A stretch of 64,000 nt of DNA, from positions 1 to 64,000 of the forward strand of contig NZ_LJIC01000107.1 of assembly GCF_001295845.1 (NCBI RefSeq), given 5' to 3'. Of this stretch, positions 19,428-28,118 are shown one piece after another. Both the position numbers and the translations under genes were made by a program. Within the stretch, counting starts at the first letter, position 1. Each line of letters opens with the position of its first letter. The DNA is from Rhodopseudomonas sp. AAP120 (lineage in GTDB: Bacteria > Pseudomonadota > Alphaproteobacteria > Rhizobiales > Xanthobacteraceae). The notes beneath the pieces are model-generated. The model had not been told where the DNA came from, did not search any database, and was given only the letters and a program-made list of their open reading frames with translations.

Positions 19428-20078
19428 CTATGGGAGCTGGAATACGCGTAATCCTCTGCTTTTCGTGAGTTCAATGCATCCTTGCGCTAAAGGAAGAATC
19501 TTGTCGAGCTCTGAAAGGTAGAGGTCTTGCGACACTCTTTGAGAGGCCATGCTCATCGATCGGTGCCGACTGGTGTCATGAAATGCCGCGATTGCGTTGC
19601 GGTTGAACTTGGTTCGATTGTAAATAGCACGAAACTCCAATGCACGCCGAGTTCTTGTGCTATCGAAGAAGCCCATGTCAAAAGCCGGTATTGCGCCTGT
19701 TGTAAGATAGTCAACCGAATCGCCCTGAATGAAATCGATGTGTTGCAGCACTCCCCAGGCTTCTGCAGTGGCGATCGCATGTTCTAAATTAGTTCGCTCA
19801 ATCTCAATTGAGAGTAAGCGTCCATTCTCTGCCCCATCCTTTTCGTTTTCGCATAGCGCGAGAGCGATGCATGTGCTGCTTATTCCAAAGTGGCACCCAG
19901 TCTCGACGACAGATCGCGGTTTGATGCAGCGGACAAGTCCATATAGCAGGTCCAGGTAATCAACCTCCGTGCTTTCAAAAGATGCCGTGGTGAATCCCTC
20001 AGCTCTCTCACAGCAGATGTGTGGATGTACATCGATCTCTTTAAATTTCTTCAGCGAGTTTCGAAATGAGCTCCACAT
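19428..20078 (-). CDS. Class I SAM-dependent methyltransferase-like protein
   Basis: The 216-residue protein has a SAM-binding pattern: SVVETGCHFGISSTCIAL (motif I, residues 54-71), a strand ending LLSIEIERTNLEHA (motif II), and IDFIQGDSVDYL (motif III). The closest general type is the small-molecule methyltransferase fold (Methyltransf_24/CmcI-like). A later MGFFDSTRTRRAL replaces the usual acidic metal-binding segment, so activity is not certain. The DNA is clearly less GC-rich than the flanks, which suggests transfer. The gene directly follows the membrane-protein gene (2-base gap). The 205 bases between it and the cytochrome gene are also AT-rich and show no gene. Confidence 0.65.
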   Translation of the reverse strand: MWSSFRNSLKKFKEIDVHPHICCERAEGFTTASFESTEVDYLDLLYGLVRCIKPRSVVETGCHFGISSTCIALALCENEKDGAENGRLLSIEIERTNLEHAIATAEAWGVLQHIDFIQGDSVDYLTTGAIPAFDMGFFDSTRTRRALEFRAIYNRTKFNRNAIAAFHDTSRHRSMSMASQRVSQDLYLSELDKILPLAQGCIELTKSRGLRVFQLP

Positions 20079-20080
20079 GC

Positions 20081-20947
20081 CTAGCCTCGCAAGCCATCGC
20101 AGCTGCTTGTAAGGGTCTCCCTATTTGCTTTAGCCAGAATAAAATTATCAGTTTGCTCCCAGATGTAATCAAAATGAGATTGCAGCTCGGCGCGATAGTC
20201 GTTGCTTAGTGTCGTAAACGCGGGGCACAGTTCTCCTCGCTTATGAGCAAGATACGGACTGAAGACAGAAAAATCTGATCCTGAGTATAGGTATCCAGAT
20301 GACATGACGTCCCTGTAAAGGCGAACTTCAAGGCTGCCGCGAATCTCGGATGTTTTCTTGGTGAGGTTGAGCATCAGAATTTCTAACGCTCCAATTGCTG
20401 TTGCGAATGATGAGGTAGTTAGATTTGAGGTGGTCCCATGTAACGATTCCCTTTCGATGCAGGGTAGCAGCTTCGAATCGGGGTGCATCATCAAAACACG
20501 AAAATGGACGCCTTCAATAATCTTCTTCACGAGAAGATCGTTGCCCGGAGTCACAGTAAACAAAGAGCCTGCCACAACTCCAATCGTATCGATTTGTGTC
20601 CCGCGAGCAGATCTCTTTATGTCGTCGGCAATCGTTTCTAGTATATCACGGCGACTGAGAACAGCTTTATCAAGAAAGACGTTGTTGTTGCTGTAGCGAA
20701 ATATGTGGCTGATATCTTCGAGTAATTCCTGACGAAATCCGACGTCAACCACCACAACGAGGATCGCGGCAATAATCAATGCGATTGAAAGCTCGTGGAT
20801 GGCGGCAGATGCAAAATCTCGAAGGTGGAAGCTTTCGTGAAAATAAAGTGCATCCATGGTGAATAGTGCTGATCCGAGAAACAGCATTACTATTACGAAG
20901 CGTACGAGTTTTGAGGTTGCGTCATGATAGATGGTTTTAAACGACAT
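20081..20947 (-). CDS. Two-TM membrane protein with large cytoplasmic domain, unknown function
   Basis: The 288-residue protein has two N-terminal membrane helices (about residues 15-35 and 48-68: ELSIALIIAAILVVVVDVGF). A soluble domain of about 200 residues follows. Segments such as DIKRSARGTQIDTIGVVAGS and GVHFRVLMMHPDSKLL resemble the phospholipase-D-like or effector-sensing domains of some two-TM bacterial proteins, but no HKD motif is visible. It forms a two-gene operon with the methyltransferase-like gene. The base composition is lower in GC than the neighbours. I do not recognise a named family. Confidence 0.55.
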   Translation of the reverse strand: MSFKTIYHDATSKLVRFVIVMLFLGSALFTMDALYFHESFHLRDFASAAIHELSIALIIAAILVVVVDVGFRQELLEDISHIFRYSNNNVFLDKAVLSRRDILETIADDIKRSARGTQIDTIGVVAGSLFTVTPGNDLLVKKIIEGVHFRVLMMHPDSKLLPCIERESLHGTTSNLTTSSFATAIGALEILMLNLTKKTSEIRGSLEVRLYRDVMSSGYLYSGSDFSVFSPYLAHKRGELCPAFTTLSNDYRAELQSHFDYIWEQTDNFILAKANRETLTSSCDGLRG

Positions 20948-21125
20948 AGACAGTGTCCGGATGAATTCAGCTGTACGCGCTGGCCAAAGGTCAGCGCTAA
21001 CGAATGATCAGATTGTTTGGATGTGGTCAAAGTGAATATGGTCGAAAGGTCGGAATTCGTGGTCGCTGGTAATTTATGCAGGAAGCGTTGGTTGTTGGAC
21101 CTCGTGCTTTGTGTGAACGTGGGAA

Positions 21126-21887
21126 CTACCCCCGCTTCCGCTGAAAAAATCTCTGAAACGCGCTCACCGCTTCTTCCGACTTCATCCGCTCGCCGAACAG
21201 ATGGCTTTCCTGATCGATGCGGCGGACGATTTCGTCCGGCGCAGGGCGGAGCAGTTTGCGTGAGAGGGCGACGGCTTCGGCCGGCAGCGCGCAGAGTTCG
21301 CGGGCGGCTTTGCGGGCTTCTTCCTCGGTGTGGCCGGGGGCGACGACGGCATTGACGAAGCCGGCTTCGCGGGCCTGTTCGGCGCTCACCTTGTGACCCA
21401 TCACCAGCATGCCAAAGGCGCGCTGGTGGCCCATGGTGCGCGGCGCCAGCAGGCTGGAGGCGCCTTCCGGCACCAGGCCGAGCTGGATGAACGGCGTCGA
21501 GAACGTCGCGGTGGTCGAGGCCAGCACGTAGTCGCAGTGAAACAGCAGCGTGGTGCCGATGCCGATCGCGATGCCGTCGACCGCGGCGATGATCGGCTTC
21601 ACGTTGTGGGCCAGCGAGTAGAGAAATTTCGTCGCGTTGCTGGCCCGCGGCGCGCCGCTGGTGTCGGTGCCGGCTTTGAGGAAATCGTCGAGGTCGTTGC
21701 CGGCGGTGAACACGCCGGAGCCGCCGGTGATGATCAGGCAGCGGATGGCCGGATTGTTCTGCGCGGTGTCGATCGCGTCGCTCATCGCGCGATACATGTC
21801 CTGCGTCAGCGCGTTCTTCTTCTCCGGCCGGCGCATGGTGATGACGCGCGTGGCGTCCTCATCGGTGACGATCAGATGCTCCGTCAT
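21126..21887 (-). CDS. Enoyl-CoA hydratase/isomerase family protein
   Basis: The 253-residue crotonase-fold protein hydrates or isomerises enoyl-CoA. Visible features are the oxyanion-hole segments SGVFTAGNDLDDF near residue 62 and AVDGIAIGIGTTLLFHCDYV near residue 100, plus FSTPFIQLGLVPEGAS near residue 128. The start at 21887 (MTEHLIVTDED) has GGGGGAAAG upstream; the frame extends 48 bases further. It precedes an acyl-CoA dehydrogenase on the same strand, so both probably serve fatty acid or aromatic acid beta-oxidation. Confidence 0.88.
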   Translation of the reverse strand: MTEHLIVTDEDATRVITMRRPEKKNALTQDMYRAMSDAIDTAQNNPAIRCLIITGGSGVFTAGNDLDDFLKAGTDTSGAPRASNATKFLYSLAHNVKPIIAAVDGIAIGIGTTLLFHCDYVLASTTATFSTPFIQLGLVPEGASSLLAPRTMGHQRAFGMLVMGHKVSAEQAREAGFVNAVVAPGHTEEEARKAARELCALPAEAVALSRKLLRPAPDEIVRRIDQESHLFGERMKSEEAVSAFQRFFQRKRG

Positions 21888-22093
21888 GGACTTTCCCCCA
21901 ACCCGGTTCGCTTGCGGCCGGACCGACGGCCGCATTTGCGAACAGTGTACACTATCACTTGTGGGGCCAGAACGGGGTTCGACGAAAGACTCCGCTTTTC
22001 AACCGGTTACGGCAAACGCCGAGCGTCGGGACGCTCGGCTCCGGGCTTGCCCCAGGTTTGCCACATGGTTTTTGGCTGTCGAAAGCGACCCGC

Positions 22094-23875
22094 TCAGGCG
22101 GTCAGCACCGCATCCGCGCCCTGCAGCCCGGCGGCGGCATCGACCACATTGCGCTCCAGCGCGCCGGCCTGCACCGCCACGCTCTCGGCGAAGAACCGCG
22201 CCAGCGTGACATAACGTGCCGGTTCGGCGACGCCGTCGAGATTGCGCGCCGCCAATGCTTCCGCCGCGAGCGAGCAGCCGCCGAGTGTGGCGCCGAACAG
22301 CCGCAGATACGGCGTCGCGCCGGCCAGCGCATCGTTGGTCGATGAGCCGAGCTTGTCGAGCAAGTACTTGCTGGTGCGGGTCAGCGCATCGAGTGCGTCG
22401 CGCAGCCGCGGGCCGGTGGCGCCGAACGCCGGATCGTTGCTGGCCTCGACGTCCTTGATGATGCCGTCGAGTTCGCCGAGCAGCGCCCACACCGACTCGC
22501 CGCTGTTGGCGCCGAGCTTGCGGGTGACGAGATCAATCGCCTGAATGCCGTTGGTGCCTTCGTAGATCGGCGCGATGCGCGCGTCGCGATAGTGCTGCGC
22601 GGCGCCGGTTTCTTCGATGAAGCCCATGCCGCCGTGGATCTGCACGCCGAGCGAGGCGACCTCGGTGCCGATGTCGGTGGAGAACGCCTTGGCGATCGGC
22701 GTCAGCAGCGCCGCGCGCGCGGTAGCGGCGGCCTTGACCTTCGGATCGCTGCTGCGCGCCGCGATGTCGAGCGCGACCGCGGTGGCGTAGCAGATCGTGC
22801 GCGCCGCGCCGGTCAGCGCCCGCATCGTCAGCAGCATGCGCTTGACGTCGGGATGCTTGATGATCGGGTCGGAGCCCTTGCTGTCGCTGCCGATGGCGCG
22901 GCCCTGTTTGCGTTCCTGCGCATAGGCCAGCGCCTGCTGATAAGCGCGATCGGCGATGCCGACGCCTTCGAGGCCGACGCCGAGCCGGGCCTGATTCATC
23001 ATCGTGAACATGCACTGCATGCCGCGATTTTCCTCGCCGATCAGATAGCCGATCGCGCCGCCCTGATCGCCCATCTGTATGGTGCAGGTCGGCGAGGCGT
23101 GGATGCCGAGCTTGTGCTCGACGCCGCTCGGGAAGATGTCGTTGCGCGCGCCCAGCGTGCCGTCGCCGTTGACCAGGAATTTTGGGACCAGGAACAGCGA
23201 GATGCCCTTGGTGCCGGCGGGCGCATCGGGCAGTCGTGCGAGCACGAAATGCACGATGTTGTCGGTCATGTCGTGGTCGCCGTAGGTGATGAAGATCTTG
23301 CTGCCGAAGATCTTGTAGGTGCCGTCGGCGGCGCGCTCGGCGCGGGTGCGCAGCGCGCCGACGTCGGAGCCGGCCTGCGGCTCGGTGAGCTGCATGGTGC
23401 CGGTCCATTCGCCCGACACCAGCTTGCCGAGATACGTCTGCTTCAGCTCGTCGCTGCCGTGGGTATGCAGCGCGTCGATCGCCGACAGCGTCAGCAGCGG
23501 GCACAGCCCGAACGCCATGTTGGACGACGCCCACAACTCGGTGCAGACGGCGTTGAGGGCGGCCGGCAGGCCCTGGCCGCCGAACTCTTCCGGGCCCGAC
23601 ACCGCGTTCCACCCCGCCGCGACCCAGCGCTGATAAGCATCCGGCCAGCCCGGCGCGGTGGTGACGGCGTTATGCTCGAGCTTGATGCCGTGCTTGTCGC
23701 CGACCCGGTTCAGCGGCGCCAGGATATCGCCGGCGAACTTGCCGGCTTCTTCGAGCACTTGCGCCGTGATCTCGCTGTCGTAGTCGCCGAGATGCCCGGC
23801 CGCCACCGCGGCCTGCAGGCCCGCGCCGTGGTTGAGGGAGAGCAGAATGTCGTCGATCGGAGCGCGATAGGTCAT
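22094..23875 (-). CDS. Acyl-CoA dehydrogenase, long C-terminal form
   Basis: The 593-residue FAD enzyme introduces the alpha-beta double bond in acyl-CoA. Motifs are MQLTEPQAGSDVGALRTRA (around residue 160), KIFITYGDHDM, the FAD-binding QIHGGMGFIEETGAAQHYRD and IAPIYEGTNGIQAIDLVTRK near residue 440. Length and the extra C-terminal domain match the subgroup that includes 3-methylmercaptopropionyl-CoA dehydrogenase (DmdC-like) and FadE-like enzymes. The exact substrate is undetermined. Confidence 0.9.
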   Translation of the reverse strand: MTYRAPIDDILLSLNHGAGLQAAVAAGHLGDYDSEITAQVLEEAGKFAGDILAPLNRVGDKHGIKLEHNAVTTAPGWPDAYQRWVAAGWNAVSGPEEFGGQGLPAALNAVCTELWASSNMAFGLCPLLTLSAIDALHTHGSDELKQTYLGKLVSGEWTGTMQLTEPQAGSDVGALRTRAERAADGTYKIFGSKIFITYGDHDMTDNIVHFVLARLPDAPAGTKGISLFLVPKFLVNGDGTLGARNDIFPSGVEHKLGIHASPTCTIQMGDQGGAIGYLIGEENRGMQCMFTMMNQARLGVGLEGVGIADRAYQQALAYAQERKQGRAIGSDSKGSDPIIKHPDVKRMLLTMRALTGAARTICYATAVALDIAARSSDPKVKAAATARAALLTPIAKAFSTDIGTEVASLGVQIHGGMGFIEETGAAQHYRDARIAPIYEGTNGIQAIDLVTRKLGANSGESVWALLGELDGIIKDVEASNDPAFGATGPRLRDALDALTRTSKYLLDKLGSSTNDALAGATPYLRLFGATLGGCSLAAEALAARNLDGVAEPARYVTLARFFAESVAVQAGALERNVVDAAAGLQGADAVLTA

Positions 23876-24080
23876 GTGAAGATCCCGGCTGACGGAGCAC
23901 TGGCCCGCCTTCTTCCATGAAATCCGGCCGCTCTCAACCTTTCGTCACGCCTGCCCACGGGCGGAATTTCGCCGGCTGCCGGATGGGCAGGGCGGTTGAA
24001 AACCGGCGGCCGTCTCTATAGACCGGCGGGGCCGAAACATGATTCCGCCGCCGGCTCAGTCCAACTCGGTCGGCGGGCGA

Positions 24081-24155
24081 TGGGGCGTAGCCAAGCGGTA
24101 AGGCAGGGGATTTTGATTCCCCCATGCGGAGGTTCGATCCCTCCCGCCCCAGCCA
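24081..24155 (+). tRNA. tRNA-Gln (anticodon TTG), CCA encoded
   Basis: The sequence folds as a standard cloverleaf. The acceptor stem is TGGGGCG/CGCCCCA, the anticodon stem-loop GGGGA-TTTTGAT-TCCCC presents TTG, and the T-arm has GGTTCGATCC. The discriminator base is G and CCA is encoded (24153-24155). An integrase gene begins 103 bases downstream, so this tRNA is a likely integration target. Confidence 0.95.
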
Positions 24156-24257
24156 GAATGGTCTATCTTATTGATAATATTGCAGTAAATTTCTGAGCTG
24201 GGGGGCTGATACACAGCCCTGCGACACACCGCTGCTACACTAGGGTGTCGTACGACC

Positions 24258-26231
24258 GTGGCTTTCCACATTTTTCGCCGCCAGGCCACCTACTATTGGA
24301 GGCGTCGCAGGCCGCGTCAGCTTGCCAGTTTTTGGGCCTCCTCGCATATTCTCGTGAGCCTGCGCACAACCGCGTTGCCCTCGGCACGTCGGTTGGCGGT
24401 GGCGCTTGATGCAAAGCTTGAGGACGCAGTGATGCTCGCCGAAAGTGCCGATCCAACGCTATCGAAATCCCAGATCGATGCCATGCTTCGGACGGTCGTG
24501 GATCGACATCTAACGAAGCTCGACAGGGTCGCGTTGGTCGCCAAGGGGTCCACGGGCTTCGATCCAGATCAGGCCCGTCGCGACGATAAGAGAGCTTTCT
24601 GGACCTACTCGCTCCTCGATGCCCGTGGCCCCTACGCCGAGGTCACGGACAACGATCATGTCCGTATGGTCGAAGACGGCTTATGCGATGCTGACATCGA
24701 GGCGGTGAAGCGTCACCTGAAGATGTTGAAAGACAACGGCCTGGTCCCGACCAAACACCATATTCTTCGGCGTTTGATCGAGGGCGTTGCGGCCGAGCCA
24801 ACCTCTACAAACATTCAGATTGCACAGGGTACATACTATCGGGGAATGAAGCTCGCGCTTGCCGCGGCCGATAGACGCTATGGCGGTACTCGGGCGGAGG
24901 ATGCGGACCTCGTCGATCGGATGTTCACGTCCAGCGACGCAGTTCGGCCCTGCTCGGCATTGGTCGAAGACACGTCTCGCGAGCAAAATAAAGTTTCGCG
25001 ATCCGAGAAACAAGAAAGTCCGGCGACGGCCTTTGCAATGGCGGACTTTCTGAAAATCACCGAGAACGTAATCGACTTGAATCGAAAAGATGATCACTGG
25101 GATGAAAAGACACAGCGGCAGGTTCGAAGCATTTCGCAGCTGTTCGTCAAGTTCATGATCCAAGATCAGCATTTGGTTGATCTAAATTCCTTAAAGCAGA
25201 TTCACGTTGGAAAGTTTGCTGACTTCCTTCGGAGCGAGATCTACAAGCACTACGGTAAGTCTATCCGTGACAGTGAGCTGACGATCGCGGAGCTCAGAGC
25301 CGATGGATTGTCACGCGAGAAAGGGTTGCGCGGAATTAGCGCCGATACGCTCAATCGGCACTTTACATTCTTGCGGCAAATATTCGATCACGCGTTCGCG
25401 CATGGCGTTGCAGATAATCTTGAGAAGATTGATCTCGTTAAATTGCGGGGAAGAAGCAAGAAGCGGCGCGCTCGGGACGAAAGAGCCAAGCTGCCGCTCA
25501 ATCAGTTCGAGGTGGTCTTTCGCGCTCCGCCGTTCAACAATTGCGCGGCCTGGAACCGACTGGACGAGCCCGGAGTCTTAGGGCAACAGCAGGTTTTTCA
25601 CTGCGCTTTGTACTTCGTCCCAATTCTAATTTACTATACTGGTTGTCGCCGCGAAGAACTTTGCGGGTTGATGGTGGAGGACGTTGTTCTTGATAATGGG
25701 CAGTATGCGTACTTGCATATTGCGAAAAATGCTCAGCGACGCATCAAGAACCCGCAATCACAACGCAATATTCCGCTGCACCCAGAGGTAATCCGTCTCA
25801 ATTTCATTGCCTATGTTCAAGCAATCAAGTCGCTTGGCTATAGATTGCTATTTCCTGACCTCTATTCTCCTACAACAACCTCCCCGATGGGAAATCGCTT
25901 TTACAAGCAATTCAAGCCGATCTTGATGTCGTCGGGAGCAACAGAGGAAGGATTAGGGGCGCACGCCGTGCGTCACCTGTTTGGTGCGCAGTTAAAGAAG
26001 AGGCTCGTTGCCGAAGAAGACCGGGCTGATTTGCTTGGTCACGGCGGGGGCACCGAGACCAGCGAGCGGTATTGCGAGCCTCACGAGATCGCTACGATGA
26101 TGGAGCTTGTTCTGAAACTCCCCGTCATTACCACTCACCTGGAGCGGGCGACCATAAACCTCCTTCCGTGGGTTGAGCAGAAGCAAGTGGCACCATTTTC
26201 GCAGCCATCGCGGGCGAAGCGGAGGATCTGA
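24258..26231 (+). CDS. Tyrosine recombinase/integrase, long form
   Basis: The 657-residue integrase starts at GTG (MAFHIFRRQATYYWRRR, a DUF6538-like N-terminus). It has a SAM-like core-binding domain in the middle (WDEKTQRQVRSISQLFVKFM) and a C-terminal catalytic domain. The catalytic set is Arg in YTGCRREELCGL (near residue 460), Lys in IAKNAQRRIKN, His and Arg in GAHAVRHLFG, His in LLGHGGG, and the Tyr nucleophile in TSERYCEPHE. It is much longer than phage integrases. Codon use is less GC-rich than the core genome. Its position right after tRNA-Gln marks the edge of an integrated element. Confidence 0.9.
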   Translation: MAFHIFRRQATYYWRRRRPRQLASFWASSHILVSLRTTALPSARRLAVALDAKLEDAVMLAESADPTLSKSQIDAMLRTVVDRHLTKLDRVALVAKGSTGFDPDQARRDDKRAFWTYSLLDARGPYAEVTDNDHVRMVEDGLCDADIEAVKRHLKMLKDNGLVPTKHHILRRLIEGVAAEPTSTNIQIAQGTYYRGMKLALAAADRRYGGTRAEDADLVDRMFTSSDAVRPCSALVEDTSREQNKVSRSEKQESPATAFAMADFLKITENVIDLNRKDDHWDEKTQRQVRSISQLFVKFMIQDQHLVDLNSLKQIHVGKFADFLRSEIYKHYGKSIRDSELTIAELRADGLSREKGLRGISADTLNRHFTFLRQIFDHAFAHGVADNLEKIDLVKLRGRSKKRRARDERAKLPLNQFEVVFRAPPFNNCAAWNRLDEPGVLGQQQVFHCALYFVPILIYYTGCRREELCGLMVEDVVLDNGQYAYLHIAKNAQRRIKNPQSQRNIPLHPEVIRLNFIAYVQAIKSLGYRLLFPDLYSPTTTSPMGNRFYKQFKPILMSSGATEEGLGAHAVRHLFGAQLKKRLVAEEDRADLLGHGGGTETSERYCEPHEIATMMELVLKLPVITTHLERATINLLPWVEQKQVAPFSQPSRAKRRI

Positions 26232-26303
26232 AGCGAAGGATTTAATGTAGCAGTCACTAACGAGCCTTTGGAAATCCTCCAGCGCGCTCAATATCGAAAC
26301 GCC

Positions 26304-26342
26304 TTCACCGGGGACCGGGTTCGAATCCCTCCCTCTCCGCCA
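26304..26342 (+). other. tRNA-Ser 3' fragment, attachment-site relic
   Basis: The T-arm (GGGTTCGAATCCC) and acceptor 3' strand (CCTCTCCGCCA) of a tRNA-Ser are intact, but no matching 5' acceptor strand GGAGAGG occurs upstream. A further match to an anticodon loop (TTTGGAAA, near 26268) hints that the retained part may extend to the anticodon arm. Such 3' tRNA fragments mark att sites of integrated elements. It lies 107 bases before the second integrase, so it is probably that element's att site. Confidence 0.75.
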
Positions 26343-26380
26343 GCAGTCACGAAACGCACGCGAATTAGCGCTTCTTCCTG

Positions 26381-26402
26381 ATCCCGAAGGACTTTTCGGG
26401 AT
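26381..26402. terminator. Hairpin between att relic and second integrase
   Basis: ATCCCGAA, a six-base loop and TTCGGGAT form a perfect 8-bp stem. It may terminate transcription arriving from the first integrase or form part of the recombination site. No clean T run follows. Confidence 0.4.
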
Positions 26403-26417
26403 TCTTCCGGACGACCG

Positions 26418-26440
26418 TCGGTACACAACCTCGGTACACA
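26418..26440 (+). repeat. Direct repeats TCGGTACACA, probable integrase binding sites
   Basis: TCGGTACACA occurs at 26418-26427 and again at 26431-26440, a 13-base period, ending 8 bases before the integrase ATG. Paired short direct repeats beside an att site are typical arm-type integrase sites. Alternatively they regulate the integrase promoter. Confidence 0.55.
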
Positions 26441-26448
26441 CGGAAGTC

Positions 26449-27723
26449 ATGGTTAACGCGCTCTTTACGCCCAAGCGTCACCGGGAAAGCGGCATCTTCC
26501 TGTTCCGGAAGCGCGTGCCAGAACGGCTGAAAGACGCCGTCGGCAAGAACGAGATCAAGTTCTCGCTGCAGACACGCGATCCCGTCGTCGCGCGGATCCG
26601 CAATCTCGAGGAGATGGCGCGGCTCGAGCGCGCATGGGCCGAGATCGACGGCACGCGCCTCGAAAACTCCCAACGCTTCGCCTCCTACCTGGACACCAAG
26701 TTCGCCCGGCGGCCCGCGGTCGCCGGCGAGCCGGCTCGGGTCGTCGCGGACGCCGCAGCAGGCGCGACCGGCCCGTCGTCGGTCGACGGGCCGCCGAAGA
26801 CGCCGGTGCCGCTGCGGCCGCTCTTCGCGTCCTACGCCAAGGAGGCCGAACTCGCGCCGTCGACGGTGAAGCGCTGGACGCCGGTCCTCGACCGCCTGAT
26901 CGCCCATCTCGGCCACGACGACGCGGCGGCGATCTCGCGGACCGACATCGTGGCCTGGAAGGACGCGCTGCTCGACGGCGGCATGTCGAACGTCACCGTC
27001 CGCGACGTCTACGTGGCGGCGGCGAAGGCGACGCTGCAGTACGCGGTCGATCAGGGAACGCTTCCGGAAAATCCCGCCGCCGGCATCAAGGTGCGCGTGC
27101 GCGAGGCGCTGCTGGAACGCGACAAGGGCTTCGACGGCAAGGAGGCCGAGACGATCCTGTCCGCGACGCTCCGCACGCCGTCGGACAAGATCAGCGTCGA
27201 GATGGCGGCCGCGCGCCGGTGGGTGCCGTGGATCTGCGCCTATACCGGCGGCCGGGTCAACGAGATCACGCCGCTCGCCTGGTGCGACTTCGTCCGGCGC
27301 GACGGCATCTGGATGATCCGGATCCGCGCCGAGACCAACAAGACGCGCAAGTTTCGGGAGGTCCCGCTCCATAGCCATCTGATCGAGCAGGGATTGCTCG
27401 ACTACGCGAAATCGCGCGGCACGCGGCCGCTCTTCTACGATCCGCGCCGCAGCCGCGGGGCCAAGGATTCGAATCCGCATCACAAGAAGGTCGGCGAGCG
27501 TCTGGCGGAGTGGGTCCGCTCGCTCGGCATCGATCCGCGCGTGGCGCCGAATCACGGCTGGCGCCACCGCTTCTCCTCGATCTCCCGCGTCGTCGCGATG
27601 CCCGAGGACGTCCGCAACATCATCCAGGGTCACGCCGGCGCCAAGGTCGCCGACCGCTACGGCGAGACCTGGCCGCTGGTCGCGCTGCGCGAGATCGAGA
27701 AGCTGCCGCGGTATCTGGCCTGA
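26449..27723 (+). CDS. Tyrosine recombinase/integrase, DUF6538 type
   Basis: The 424-residue integrase has an N-terminal DUF6538-like segment (ESGIFLFRKRVPERLKDAVG), a core-binding domain around residues 120-220, and a catalytic domain with the expected residues. These are Arg in YTGGRVNEITPL, Lys in ETNKTRKFREVPL, His-x-x-Arg in HGWRHRFS, His in QGHAGAKV and the Tyr nucleophile in ADRYGETWPL. GC content is high, unlike the first integrase, so the two elements arrived separately. The next gene begins 17 bases after its stop, which suggests that the downstream operon travels with it. Confidence 0.92.
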   Translation: MVNALFTPKRHRESGIFLFRKRVPERLKDAVGKNEIKFSLQTRDPVVARIRNLEEMARLERAWAEIDGTRLENSQRFASYLDTKFARRPAVAGEPARVVADAAAGATGPSSVDGPPKTPVPLRPLFASYAKEAELAPSTVKRWTPVLDRLIAHLGHDDAAAISRTDIVAWKDALLDGGMSNVTVRDVYVAAAKATLQYAVDQGTLPENPAAGIKVRVREALLERDKGFDGKEAETILSATLRTPSDKISVEMAAARRWVPWICAYTGGRVNEITPLAWCDFVRRDGIWMIRIRAETNKTRKFREVPLHSHLIEQGLLDYAKSRGTRPLFYDPRRSRGAKDSNPHHKKVGERLAEWVRSLGIDPRVAPNHGWRHRFSSISRVVAMPEDVRNIIQGHAGAKVADRYGETWPLVALREIEKLPRYLA

Positions 27724-27740
27724 AGGACCGAGAAGGACTC

Positions 27741-28118
27741 ATGAAGAAGACCTACACCCTGTTCCTGCAAACCGGCCCGCGCGAGGAAGTTCTCGCCCGC
27801 GGCGTCACGCTCATGCACGCACTCGTCCTGGCCCTGGAGCACGGCGACAAGGGCAAGGCCACCGTGATCTACGGCGAGGAGGGCCGCTTCCGCTTCTTCG
27901 CGATCGGACGACGTTCCGCGGAAGAGGGGACGTTCGAGAGCGTGCTGTCGGTGGCCGTTCCGCGTTCCGGCAAGCCCGCGGCGGACAGCAACCGCGCGAT
28001 GCGGATGATCGGGAAGAAGCTGCTGCGCGAGCCGCGCGCCTTCTGGGACGGCTACATCGAAAGCGACGAGGACTACGAGCGCCGGCACGCGACGCCGCGG
28101 GAGATGCGACATGACTGA
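27741..28118 (+). CDS. Unknown protein, first gene of the paralogue operon
   Basis: This 125-residue soluble protein has no family I recognise. It has an N-terminal alpha/beta region (KTYTLFLQTGPREEVLARGV, then HALVLALEHGDKGKATVIYG) and a C-terminal motif FWDGYIESDEDYERR at about residues 101-115. The protein encoded at 30267 carries an equivalent YWKGRVESDEAFDKR and a similar N-terminal arrangement, so the two appear to share a domain. AGAAGGA precedes the ATG. Its stop overlaps the next gene by 8 bases. Confidence 0.75.
   Translation: MKKTYTLFLQTGPREEVLARGVTLMHALVLALEHGDKGKATVIYGEEGRFRFFAIGRRSAEEGTFESVLSVAVPRSGKPAADSNRAMRMIGKKLLREPRAFWDGYIESDEDYERRHATPREMRHD

Noticed and set aside
20081-20947. 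Phospholipase D-type nuclease effector
   Set aside because: No HxKxxxxD motif is present, so nuclease or lipase activity cannot be claimed.
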